From: Lutraria lutraria
Taxonomy: Eukaryota > Mollusca > Bivalvia > Venerida > Mactridae
Direction of reading: 5' to 3'
NCBI GenBank assembly: GCA_964023205.1
Contig: OZ026843.1
Location: 5,193,029-5,257,028, forward strand
DNA: 64,000 bases
The notes under the pieces were generated by a model that had not been told where the DNA came from, made no database searches, and saw only the letters and a list, made by a program, of their open reading frames with translations. A program made the position numbers and the translations under genes. Shown piece by piece: positions 22,651-33,975 of this stretch (within the stretch, counting starts at the first letter, position 1; each line of letters opens with the position of its first letter).

Positions 22651-23793
22651 CTTATATACATATATGTTATCATTGGATTCATGTACGAGTGTAGTTGTTA
22701 CATCCAATCTCTTTCGTGTTTTTTATCATTTTCTTAAAGGACAAAAACCACCATGGGTCATTATCCTTAATAATTGTCCTTCGCGTCATGTTCGTGTCTA
22801 TGAACTGTACTGTTTATGCTTACATTCACACCTGTCCATAGGAGCACGAAAGCAAACATAATAAAAAAATATTATCAAATTGAAAATGGCTTTCTTTGTA
22901 TGAGGTTGCCAATCCCGATATAAGATATTCAAATACGTATTGAAGGAATTCAGTATGGTTCAGTTAAAATATTTAATCATATCAAGGGCGCTTTGAAGCA
23001 GGAACTATTCTCAGACATTGTCATTACATTGAACAAAATCAGATCAATCTATTGCTCAACAAAACATGCCGAATACATGAAGATCGGCGAGGATGTCTAT
23101 TTAGACGATACATATCGTTCAAATTGAACCACTTTTTATTTAAAGAAACATCATAAGTTGATGCTAATAACGTTATTATAATGGAGTTATAAAACAGTAG
23201 ATAATGTCGAAATAGACAGACTAGTTTCAAAGTAGCTGAAACTGGATTGAAGTTGAAAAATACAATTATTGAATTATGATAACGTTAATTCTTATGTTTA
23301 TATTATGGAAGGTGAGACTATTAAATGTCGATGATTCTCAAAATTCGCGAATGTCATATTTTCAAATCAGGTTGGATTAACGAATAAAGATTCCCCATGA
23401 CTGTTTTAATACGCTATGTGGCTAATTCTGCGTCATTAATAGATGATAATGTTGTTTTTCCTGGCCACAATGTCACGCAATGGTTATTTCCGTCTACTAA
23501 AGTCAGGTGATTAAGGCGGATCCAGTTTTATCTCAGTAAAGAACGGACGCCGAATGATTTCTTGTTGACATCACCGAATGTGATTATATAAATGTAAACA
23601 ATCCACATGTATGTAACATATGTTTGCCTTATTAACTTTGGTTCGAATGTTAAATGTTATGTATACGACCACACACGATGCAATGTTTAATTGAACACAA
23701 GTATATACTCGTAATGCTGGCTTTTCTGGTTAAACATGTATTGTAAAACTGCTTTTCGTACTTCGTTACAGTGGGTGAAAGCCGTTTTTCAGC

Positions 23794-23972
23794 GATATAT
23801 CAGTTACATACGGTGATTTTTTTATACGTTCACCTAATCAGTTTTCCTGGAATGTATTATAACCAGTACTAACTTACCCATCCACGAGGAGCTGGCTTCC
23901 TCTCCACATATGGACAAAATTTGTGATCAAATTTTCATCAAAAAGTATGACCTGCGAACGAGATTCAAGTGT
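23794..23972 (-). mobile_element. tRNA-derived SINE, family C copy 3 (head-truncated)
   Basis: Shares 'tcagttacatacgg', 'cacctaatcagttttcctgg', 'ataaccagtactaacttaccc' in part, and 'gtatgacctgcg' with the other copies. It stops before the tRNA-like head. Confidence 0.7.
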
Positions 23973-26005
23973 CAATAAATTCCTTTTGTGACTTACGTAT
24001 AATTGGGCTATTATTCTTATTAAAGGTATGGTTCGAACAGTGCCATAACTGAACTGTTGAGGAGAGTGCCAACTGGTCCTCGAGAATATTGCGTCGCTCT
24101 AGACAAAAGGGGATTTTTCCAAAAGATATTTTACAAATACCGTAACTAGTGAAATATGTCGTTTTGTTGTATAATTCCGAATACAAAATGAAATTCATCT
24201 TCATCCGATTGAAAGCAGCAATATTCTTTTCTGAGTGCGTTTTTTGTCTATGATGAACACGCAAGGATACAAAATGATAAAAGATTAAGCCCAAAATCTA
24301 TGAATATAGGGGTCCTCCATTGAGAAACAATTGTGATGTAACTGACCGATCTGATGGTTATAATTGTACAGATAAAAATAATTGACAGACACCAAGTAGA
24401 TGACAAGTTTCGCTTATGACTAAACTAATAATTATAAACCTAATACTAGTAACAATTGTACAAATGAAAAGATAGATACAACCGTACGTTCGATGACCTA
24501 TTTGGCAAATTATTTCGTACAATTAGCCTTTAACCCGCTTTTAATACTTTTGTTTGATATTTATATCCTTGTAGTCACAGCCGATTTCATTGTTCCTCGT
24601 GGATAAAACAATGTCCATATAGTGGTCGGTACTTGACTTTTGGGGACATTGTGCTTTCCACAGCACGTAAATGTCAATCAAGTATTGTTTAATAACCTTT
24701 AATAAATATCACCTGCGAATTCACGCATGTCAAAAATATATAAAACTAGAACATACGTCGATAGTTTCACTATTGAATTGAGAATTGTTATTGACACAAT
24801 ACAATAAATGTCAACGTGGTTCTGTTTAATATATCCTTTAGCCGTTTCATGTATTTTCCATTGTCTATGCGGCTGCGTTTTTATGTAGCTTATGACTGGG
24901 TTTTGTGTCTGTATGTTTAAATAAAGACCTGTAACTTATTAGTAACAGTGACGTAACAGAATGTGAAGACAACAAAAAGGACATTCACCATGGGAAGGAC
25001 GTTGGTTTATAAAAAAGTAATGTTCTGTACATTGTTGTCGATTTAGACGGAAACTCTTTTCTGAAAAGTGATTGTATAAGAATTTTATCTAAACTGAAGT
25101 TTTCAAAAATGGTTTATGATACTAATTTGCCATACAGTGCCGCGTATTCAACCGCACAGTAACCAAATCCTTTATAGCCTTGAATCTCAGAGTTTGAGCC
25201 ATTCTTTAACAGATAGGACTGGTGTTTTTGAAACCTGTCACACTTTACCATATTTGGATACCCTATATATACGATAAGGCTAGTAACGAATCTCAAACTG
25301 CCATCTCCTAGGATTAAAATCCATATTATAACACCTGTGTTACATGTACTACTGTACATTTCACTATGAGTACAAGTTCTTTTAATAAGTGTTCAAACAC
25401 TTATGTCACTGAATTGTTAAAAAAAAATATGCTTGTACATGTGGAAACCGACTGTAAATATTCATGTACGAGTATGTATTACAATATTACATAGAGATAT
25501 AAATTCTCCTAATATCATTAAATCCGTGATGTTAGCTGTGGTTTGGTGTATAATTCCCGCATTATAAATCCTGTTTGGGATAAACAGGTAGTCAGGTCGG
25601 CAACAAATGAATGACTGAATGATGAAGCATGAATATACAAACTCTTTTGTGTACAAGTACAAATGTTGCTGCGGAGATAGCAATTGGGAAGCTCCGCGCA
25701 ATACAATGCCGTGTTAGACTTTGAAATTGTCCTTGTTCATGAGTAAATACTGGCCATTTACTATTTGGATTATTGTTTGACCTTAAACCAAATGTTTTAA
25801 GATCATATTGTACTGATCCACGAATGACCAGTAAATATGTATACCTTTGAAATATGTTGAATAAAAATATTAACATATTTAGCAATAATTCAGTATGCGG
25901 GAATAATTGGTGTCAGTAAGTTATAATTACAGGATAATAAAAAAATGAATCATATTTGTATGATGCTTTTGTATGAATGTCCGTTGTTGTTACACATGTA
26001 ACGTT

Positions 26006-26150
26006 TTATTTGCAAAGGGTGTCGTAAGAATAGCACGTACAAAGCGGTGTCGTAAGATTACCAAGTAGTTTTATTTGCATTACGGTGCCGTAAGAATTGG
26101 ACGTCGTTTGATTTACAAACGGTGTCTTGAGAATAGCACGACACAAACTA
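26006..26150. repeat. Short degenerate tandem repeat, unit about 37 bp
   Basis: Four units built on 'tttatttgcaaagggtgt' and 'cgtaagaatagcacg', with variants 'cggtgccgtaagaattgg' and 'cggtgtcttgagaatag'. One unit is shortened to about 27 bp. Confidence 0.65.
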
Positions 26151-26954
26151 AAAATCAAGGGCGTATGTGCGATTCTACCAAGAGGATCACTATACACCAG
26201 ATCATGAAATGATAACAATAACATAATTTTAACACCTTTTATACCACTGTGCTAATGCTTACAAACTAAAGGCATGTCTAATAAATTTATTTTAGTATTT
26301 ACTGTTATGTATTTTCATGGGCTGGTTAATGGTAAAGTGTACTTAGTGCCTTTTTATTTGAGTAACAAAATACTGAACAATTTAATAGATGTATACCAAA
26401 AATTAAAAACACGCTTTAATTTACGTCCATATTGTAATATTTGTGCCCCGGGTATTAAAGCAATCTATACGGTATAACTGTATCACACCTTCATATAACT
26501 AACATAAAAAAAAAGCTTTTGAACTTGAACAAAAACTTTATCTTATGGGAATTAACTCTGGACATAAGATAATAATTATGTGCCTAATTGTTTCATGTTG
26601 CACAATTTGTCTGATTTTTGTTGCATTTTTAATAAAAAATACTTTAAACGAAAGTATTCAATTATTGAAGCACTTGCAATCAAGAGAATGTCGATATTTA
26701 CTTACCTGTGGACAAATCAGTTTGGTTAATTCTATATATTCATTTTATACATCAACAAAAATGTATTGAGTGTACAGATATACCTATTTATACACATTAC
26801 AAGTTAAAAGAATTTAAAGGATATTCAAGACATTGAAATACTCTGCAATGTGGATGGAAGGATACTAACATTCATGCAGTCAGTATCATACAACATAATA
26901 ATTTGACGTAATAATCAATGAAATAATATCTTCAATGTCGAGTTAAATTTCTTA

Positions 26955-27160
26955 AGCATCAGAAAAAAGAATGTCAATAAAGACTTATAACGATGACTTC
27001 AACACAATGCTTATATATCAACACAACTACAAGCAATGTCAAAGCATTGCTAATCTTATACAAATCTTAAACATCAGAAAGATATGGAAGTGTTAGAAAA
27101 GTCCATAAAGACTTAACACAATGACTTCAACACCATGATTATATATCAACAAATCTTATC
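26955..27160. repeat. Imperfect direct duplication of about 90 bp
   Basis: The segment 'catcagaaaaaagaatgtc ... aataaagact ... gacttcaacacaatg ... tatatatcaacaca' is repeated from 27070 as 'catcagaaagat ... ataaagactt ... gacttcaacaccatg ... tatatatcaacaa'. Confidence 0.6.
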
Positions 27161-27296
27161 TCAACTATTTGAATCTGAACTAAATAATCTATTTTTCCAT
27201 AATATAATAATCCTATTAATAAAAAATATCAACTGTTATTGTGCAGAAATGAACTGACACTGCACTATCATAACATATCACACAGACACTTTGGGC

Positions 27297-28545
27297 ATAC
27301 AGAAACAGAACAGAACAGATACTTTATTAAAACATAAACATACACTTACATGCGTGAACTATAAGCAAAATTTACAAACATTTAACATAACATAAAATGT
27401 AACAGATTAGAACAAAATCATCAATTTACCAATACAGCACAGTTATTATCTAGGTTAATTTGTGAATGTGAGAATTTTGTTAATTAAGTAAAAATAATTG
27501 TCAGAAATCAAAAGTAAGAAAATAATAATAAGCATTTAGCCTACGTACAAACAGCTGTTAATATTTACTTTACATTTATTCGATTCATTTAGTACTTTTG
27601 TAAATTTAAACATACTGTAAACACAAATAGCTCAGCTCTTCGTGACATCATAAGTATTATCAAACTTGATTTATATTAATGAGTAACACAGTGTTCGCTG
27701 CTTTCAGCAGACATCTTCTGGCGAGTGTCCATCAGCCAACAGGTGTTTCGCCTCTTATCTAGGAACACCCTCGTGATCAACCACCGGTCGTCTGTGCCAT
27801 GCCTTCCATTCCAAGTTGTTACAACGAAGTCAGAGCCAACTAGACACAGTCTCTGCCGCCTTGCTTAGAGAACGAACAGAGTTCTTCCTTTCCTTTCCTT
27901 TGATGCCCGGGGCTCCATATGCATCCAATACTGATTGGGCAGGAAATCATCTGCATCCAGTCTCGACGGGGAAGGTCCAGGTGCTGTAAAACGTCTTTCA
28001 ACACGTGTCTGCAAGGTCTCTCAATGTTTGTTGGAGATGGCAAGAGATCATAGACGGATCGCAAGAGGAAGGGAAATTGGAGGGGCTCATACTGCCAGAG
28101 TTCTTGCCAATTTAGCTTTTTCTCTGGTAGGTTACATTTACTCCAACCTCCTAGCTGACCCATTCGGACTGCTCTTGCTGATCGCTGTGTGTCTTCAAAT
28201 CTTCTGACCTACTGCTGAACCAGTGAGCGTCTCCTGGTTGCTTGCTTTGGCCCATCGTGACTGCTGTATCATTTCTAGTCCGTCTTTCCCATAGTGTAGC
28301 TCACACTATTACCTGGTCCTGCAGGATACTCTCGGCTTGCTCTAATGCCTCGGAGACTGACCAATACCCCGCTGTGCGTACCTCGGTGACAATTTTGTTA
28401 ACCTTCTCCGCTGATGAGTCTGTCAGAGTGAGTAATAGTCTAGCGTTTGCTACTTTTCTTTCTACTGACAAAATACCTGTCATTCTCGTAGCCACAAAAG
28501 AGTGTCCAAGAACAAAATTGATGTGCCAGGTTAATTCAAAACATA
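27297..28545 (-). pseudogene. Decayed retroelement with reverse-transcriptase-associated polyprotein remnant
   Basis: Minus-strand frames between about 28500 and 27820 carry pieces of a protein I recognise from high-copy retroelement polyproteins of fish and invertebrates: ANARLLLTLTDSSAEKVNKI, then SAVGQK, then FLLRSVYDLLPSPTNI. After a frame change comes FPVETGC, a stop, and GAPGIKGKERKNSVRSLSKA with AAETVSSWL. In intact relatives these last two blocks are separated by well over 100 residues, so an internal deletion joins them here. At 27301-27345 the same strand reads 'ttttaataaagtatctg' followed by tandem TTCTG, a typical LINE-type 3' end, suggesting one relic running from 28.5 to 27.3 kb. 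Several stops and frameshifts are present. The exact family (clade) is not determined. Confidence 0.7.
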
Positions 28546-28555
28546 AATTATAAAT

Positions 28556-28631
28556 CGAGTGCTCAGCGCAACACTGTCGTAACTTGTTCTTATTTCAATA
28601 TGAGTTACGACACTGTTGCGTTGAACCCTCG
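28556..28631 (+). mobile_element. 76-bp foldback element, family A copy 2
   Basis: Differs from the copy at 2107-2182 at only a few positions; same orientation, same length, same loop. Flanked by a perfect 4-bp repeat AAAT (28552-28555, 28632-28635). It lies just outside the 5' side of the decayed retroelement. Confidence 0.85.
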
Positions 28632-28635
28632 AAAT

Positions 28636-31049
28636 GTATTAAATTTTGTAATAATATTTCGGGCTTTACGTACAGTATTTCAATTATATACTGTATATTT
28701 TCCTGGATGCTGTACCGGTACGGAACTCGTAATCGCGAGTGATTGCCGACTACTGCACATGAAACTCCCAGTCATAATCAGCAATGGATAGAAACAATGT
28801 AGATGTAGATGAAGGATCAACCATTGTGGTGGACACATGGCTAACTACCCCCCCCCCCTTAAATCACCATGAGGAGCTCATATTAATGCCTTATCTAAGT
28901 TTGAATCCGAGATCCGTAGACTTAATGCCCCATATATTAAACTTATGGGGAGAGTCTCATGTTTATAGTAATGAATTTAAATGAGATGCGTATATAAACA
29001 AGCCACAGAAATAGAATGTTGAATTAGAACTTTGTTCCCTGTAAACCTCCATTGCTTTCGTCCCAACGTTTGTTTATTGGCATTATACCATTTGTCAAGT
29101 ATATCTAAGTTTTAGCGGAATGTTTAGTCTTTCAAGCGTGGAATAAAAAAACATCTTCAACAATTATAACGTAATAATTATAAATTGCAAGTAAAATAAT
29201 GAGTTTTCATGCATTAAATTCGTTTTAAATGCAAATTTGTTAAATTGTGTTTCACGTGAAGTATTTTTGGGTATACTTCTAGTGTTTACTGATGCGTACA
29301 TCTCACAATGTACAAATTGACCGTTATTTTGTGCATAATTATCCAAAATGTGAACTTCATTCAAATATCTTCAGCAAACCTTGGACATGACAATTTGGAA
29401 TATTCAAGTATCATTTTTAGTATAAATGATAACATACACTCTTCTATTTGGGAGTAAGATAGATGTAAGAAATGATAAACTATTGCTACTTATAATCTCT
29501 GGTCTTGTTTCTTATTTTATAGCGATAATATTCATCAGGTATAATGTTGGCTTTGTTTTCTTATTCTTGTCTTCATTGACTTAACCAAACAATTCAGAAA
29601 TTAAACTAATTCCATGTTTATTTATCATTCTTTTTATGCTAATTATGATAATCTTCCGCCGATTTCAGTACTATGTATAAATGTGTTTACAAATTTACAT
29701 GTTTTATGTATATTTTAAAGATAATCACAAATAAAACAGTACATAACAAAATGTTACACAAGGTTAATAACATTTATCAAACTGCAATATAACTTATTAA
29801 AAGGAGAAGCAAACAAAGGTAGAACATTAGAGATTTTTTTAATTGTGTCAAATTAGTGTAATGTTGTATTGTAATTTTACACTGTATAATTTACGCAACT
29901 CAGATGAAATGGTGGATATAAAGAATATGACGACCAATATGCTACAAGCTTCTTAAGCCAACGTATGATATATCTAAACCAAAGCATGATACAAAAATGA
30001 TTATTTGTCAAAAGCAAACTCATACATTGACTTGAAAATGGGGATATTTTGTTAAAATATTCGTAAATACGTTGCTTGTCATGGATTACCTATTTTCACT
30101 CGAGACCCCAGTTTTGAAAAAGAATCCGCGAAGATTACAGAAGAGTTTAAATTACATGATCAATATTGGTGCACTCATTTGGGAGTATATATCTTCCCAT
30201 TTACAAAAAAAATCATTTCTGCTTTTCTATAGAGCAAAAAGTCAATAGCATTCTGTACAAGATACATTAACACAGATGTGGGTAATACCTTGCAAAATGT
30301 AGTCTTCGAAACAGAAGAAGAAATAAAAATTCTGGCATTATTTACTTAAATATATTATTATCATTGATACATTTATAGTTCCTCAGTGGAACTCTTTTCA
30401 TACAATCCTAATACTAATAATAAGACAATGCTCCAAATGCGCTTTAGGCTTTATGTTAAAGGATTTACCCCTACCATTATACAAAGCCATACGATATGCC
30501 AAACAGTCTTTTTGAACGAAGGGAAGAACAGTAAAATGTTATGTTATTGCAAATCATATATTGCCCACTTTTCCTTCAAGAGAATAAAATGTTTTGCCAA
30601 CAGAAAAAATATTCAAAATATTGATTCGTCGTTTTATGAATTACTCATTTTAAACGAATGAAGCAAATACCATGTTCCCTGTGTTTTTATATTCTTATCA
30701 GTGAATACATTTGCAAAACGGAGTCAACTTAATAATTATGTCAAGTCGATAGTTGATTGCAAAAGACCCCTGAAAGAAACAAAAACTTATACACTGTATT
30801 TGGTATGGCAACATACATAGTTTTATGCTGGAAATAAAATGTCACACAATTCTTGACCTTTCTGTTTTACAGCTTACTTGAGCTTTCACACGATGTCAAA
30901 TCATTTTTAGATGTCATTTGATCAAACACCACTAGCAAAATACTAACTTTTGAGCGTTCATTTATGATGCTCGGAGAGATGCAAGATATCCTTTTATTTC
31001 CCTGGTGTTTGATACTCCAGTTGTAGTGAATTTAACGTAGTTTTTTCAA
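28636..31049. other. No supported gene
   Basis: AT-rich sequence with a short C-run near 28850. Open frames are short and show no domain I recognise. Confidence 0.4.
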
Positions 31050-31205
31050 TGATATTTCAGTTATATACGGCGGCCGATTATCCTAAGCAATTTTACTGGA
31101 CTGTATTCTAACCAGTACAAACTTACCCTTCCACAGGGAACCGGTAACTTCACCACATATGGGCGAAAATCAACATCAAGGATATGACCTGCAGCGACCG
31201 TGATA
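31050..31205 (-). mobile_element. tRNA-derived SINE, family C copy 4 (head-truncated)
   Basis: Shares 'atttcagttatatacggcgg', 'actggactgtattctaacc', 'cttacccttccacagg' and 'gatatgacctgcag' with copy 2. It lacks the tRNA-like head. Confidence 0.75.
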
Positions 31206-32600
31206 TATATTTAGAATTTCTTTTAAAATGTTTAAATTTACAAAGGTGCGTGACAATATTATGATTTAGAAAATCATATATAATGTTTACCATTTTTTGG
31301 TCAAATGCTGGTAAGGATATTTGTTATGTCAAAGAAATGTTTTATATTTTCAAACTATTGTGAAGAAGTACATTTAGTGACTATGGATTTAAGTCCATGT
31401 GATATTGAATCCAGAATTACGTTTCCAAAGTTTAGAACATGTTATAGTCTATCAAAGATCGGATAAGAAATGTTACCATTGATCAGTTTATGTGATGTTT
31501 TTCTTGTAATTTTCAATTTCGAAATTCTTGAAGTTCTTGGATGAAAACAAATTGCATTTATTATCATTAAAACGGAATTCGATATCCTTACATAAGAGAT
31601 ACGAAGGTGACTGCTGGAAAGTTTTAAGTTAATGGTTGTGTGTACGTACGGACAAATTGTATTCACCGGATGGCATGTCACCATCATTCATTATCATCAC
31701 TTTACTATAGTGTAGGGTAATGTCTAAATTCAGTTACTACATTTTTGTATATGACATTGCGATACTCTAATCTAAAAACCTACATCAACTCTAAATTTGT
31801 TTTATTCCCGTTTTTTGTGTATTTTATGCTTATTGTATATTTTCTTTTCCCACGCGCAAATGGGACGTTTCCGTCAAACTGTCATTTTCGCTACTAATAT
31901 TCAATGATTACGGTCGGTACGGCTTTTTCTCCCTCACGTGAATCGTTGTCAGTCGGACGCTCGCAGCCACACGTATCGTGCGTGTAATTATCCTCAACAA
32001 ATGTTTTGCCATTCGCGCTGTTCCGTTACGAAAAAAGTCTAGAAAAGTAAACAGAAAAACTATTTTAATACAAAAATGAATGACACCCCGATGATGTATG
32101 TTCATATCGAACTTTCTTGGCATGTGTGTCGGTGCATAGTGCGTGAGGTATTGTCTAGATGTTGTTGTTGTAATACTGTATATAATATTCTTTTGTCAGG
32201 CTGGTACCAGAATTAATATTTTCTAAAAATATGACAATATGTTACGCAATCAGCCAGGAATCAATTTCTTTGTCGCAAACTATAGACCCGAGGTACTGCA
32301 AGTTACAAGACATTTGAATACTAGTACAGTGTCCCTGGTTAAAGCAACAGTAATACGTTCAAATTTCATTTTTCTTGTTTTACTTTTTTGCACTCATTAT
32401 AAACACTCTTACTTTGCTGCAAATATGTGCTTTTTTATTACATTGAACATGACATCTGCATGTAATTACATAGCTTAGCTTCTTTACGTGTTAGTCATTA
32501 AATGAAGGTTTTTCATCTCTATATCTTTACGACCATCTTAGCTGTGTTTTTCTCTTCAAATCAGTATAGAAGTTATGTGAGTATTGTGAATACATGTATA

Positions 32601-32762
32601 CAGTTCAGCCTTTTCAGAGCGGTCCTCTCTTGAGCAACAACCTCCCTGCAACAACACCATGATTTTCCCATTGCACGATTCAACTCTCAATTTAACCTCT
32701 CTAGAGCAACAACCTCTCAACAACGGCATAATTGTGCTACTCTCAAAGGAGAGGTTGTACTG
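32601..32762. mobile_element. MITE family F copy 2, TA-flanked
   Basis: Starts CAGTTCAGCC after TA (32599-32600) and ends GAGAGGTTGTACTG before TA (32763-32764). It is in inverse orientation to 934-1114, sharing 'gagcaacaacctc' and 'atgattttcccattgca'. Confidence 0.75.
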
Positions 32763-33020
32763 TATATGAATGTAGACTTATATGTGTTAAATGCTATAAG
32801 CATTTATCCAGTTCAGTTGTCTGTATGATTTCTTTCAAAAGTTGTCTGTGATATATAGGAACAATGTGTAGTATATGTCTATCTTGATTTTTTCAGGGTT
32901 ACTATAAAACAACAAATATATTCTGTTTGTATTATTCGTGTCTCTTGAAAAGATGTAATATTTAATATGTAGAACTATATTTTCGTGTCTATCCTTGTAA
33001 ATTTTATACAGCAAAATGAC

Positions 33021-33360
33021 AAGGCGGTCGGTGGTCGAGTGGTAACGCTCTGGACTACTTAACGAACGGCATTGATTTCGATTCACGGCTTCTCTTGTCG
33101 AATTTCTCAGGGACACTTTTACAGTGTATCGGCCATCCCAACCACAGAGCAAAGTTCTGTGTCTGAAATTACGTGACAAAGGACTAGGTATGTATCAATG
33201 CTTTACATCAGGCACGGTAAAGAACCGGGAAAAGCTATTAGAAAGGAGTAGGGATGTAAATGGCCGAATCTCCTGTTTCTTGTCTCTCTTTTCTATGGGT
33301 CGGCTGTGAAACGACCATAGCTATCGAATGGTCATTAAACAACAGAGAAATAAATAAGAA
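33021..33360 (+). mobile_element. tRNA-derived SINE of a second family
   Basis: The 5' head contains TGGTCGAGTGG, which fits the pol III A-box consensus, and about 40 nt later ATTTCGATTC, a B-box-like string. It is not a tRNA gene: the cloverleaf is not maintained and the body continues for over 250 bp through 'aggcacggtaaagaaccggg' and 'cgaccatagctatcg' to a simple tail 'gagaaataaataag'. Confidence 0.75.
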
Positions 33361-33849
33361 TGACAATTTGTTTCATCCCAGTAACATCTTTTTTGTGAAT
33401 ATATTTTCTTAAATAGCATCACACTCAATAGCACTGTGATGTTGAATATTTTTTACGTCACTAATTCATGTCATCTGCTTCTCTTGCACTTCCTTACACC
33501 GAACGTCTTGCCTTTATTTCTATTTATATATATCTCGTAAACACCTGATAGAATATGGTGACAAAGGAAGTACACCAGAGTTCAACAGTAAATCGTCAGT
33601 ACTTCGATTTATGATTATGTCCTTGCAAGCATAGACCGCACCATGACCACAATATACTGTAAGCCACAATATATACAAGCCTTAATACGAGATTTTATGT
33701 ATTTACGACACGGACGCCGCAAATGGCAACGTAATGGTGAACTCCTTGTATTGTGGTTTGTAAAATTTAATAGACGCATTGAGAATGTCTTTTTGTAACT
33801 AGTGTAGAGTCAAGCCAAAGTTCGTGGAACTTATATATATATTCTTTGG

Positions 33850-33975
33850 AGTTTTACACCCCTTTTCAACAGTCAGAGTCTTATGAGGCTGACAGTTCAT
33901 TTAACCATCGTACATGGGAAGAACCAGTACTAGACTCCCATACTCTGTAAGCAACTGCCTATTTTCTCACATAAA
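33850..33975 (+). repeat. Dispersed repeat family D, copy 3 (longest)
   Basis: Contains the full shared sequence from 'cccttttcaacagtcag' through 'gaaccagtactagactccc' to 'gcaactgcctattttctcac'. The other two copies are deleted at one side or internally. Confidence 0.7.

Noticed and set aside
27935..28553. Plus-strand open frames opposite the retroelement remnant
   Set aside because: The minus strand carries the recognisable polyprotein blocks; the plus frames are their shadows.
28556..28631. Family A hairpin as a conventional microRNA gene
   Set aside because: Three copies with flanking target duplications and near-symmetrical arms indicate a mobile foldback; a microRNA role is not excluded but not supported.
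33021..33095. Possible tRNA gene
   Set aside because: A- and B-box-like strings are present but the cloverleaf does not close and the sequence continues into a SINE body with a simple-repeat tail.
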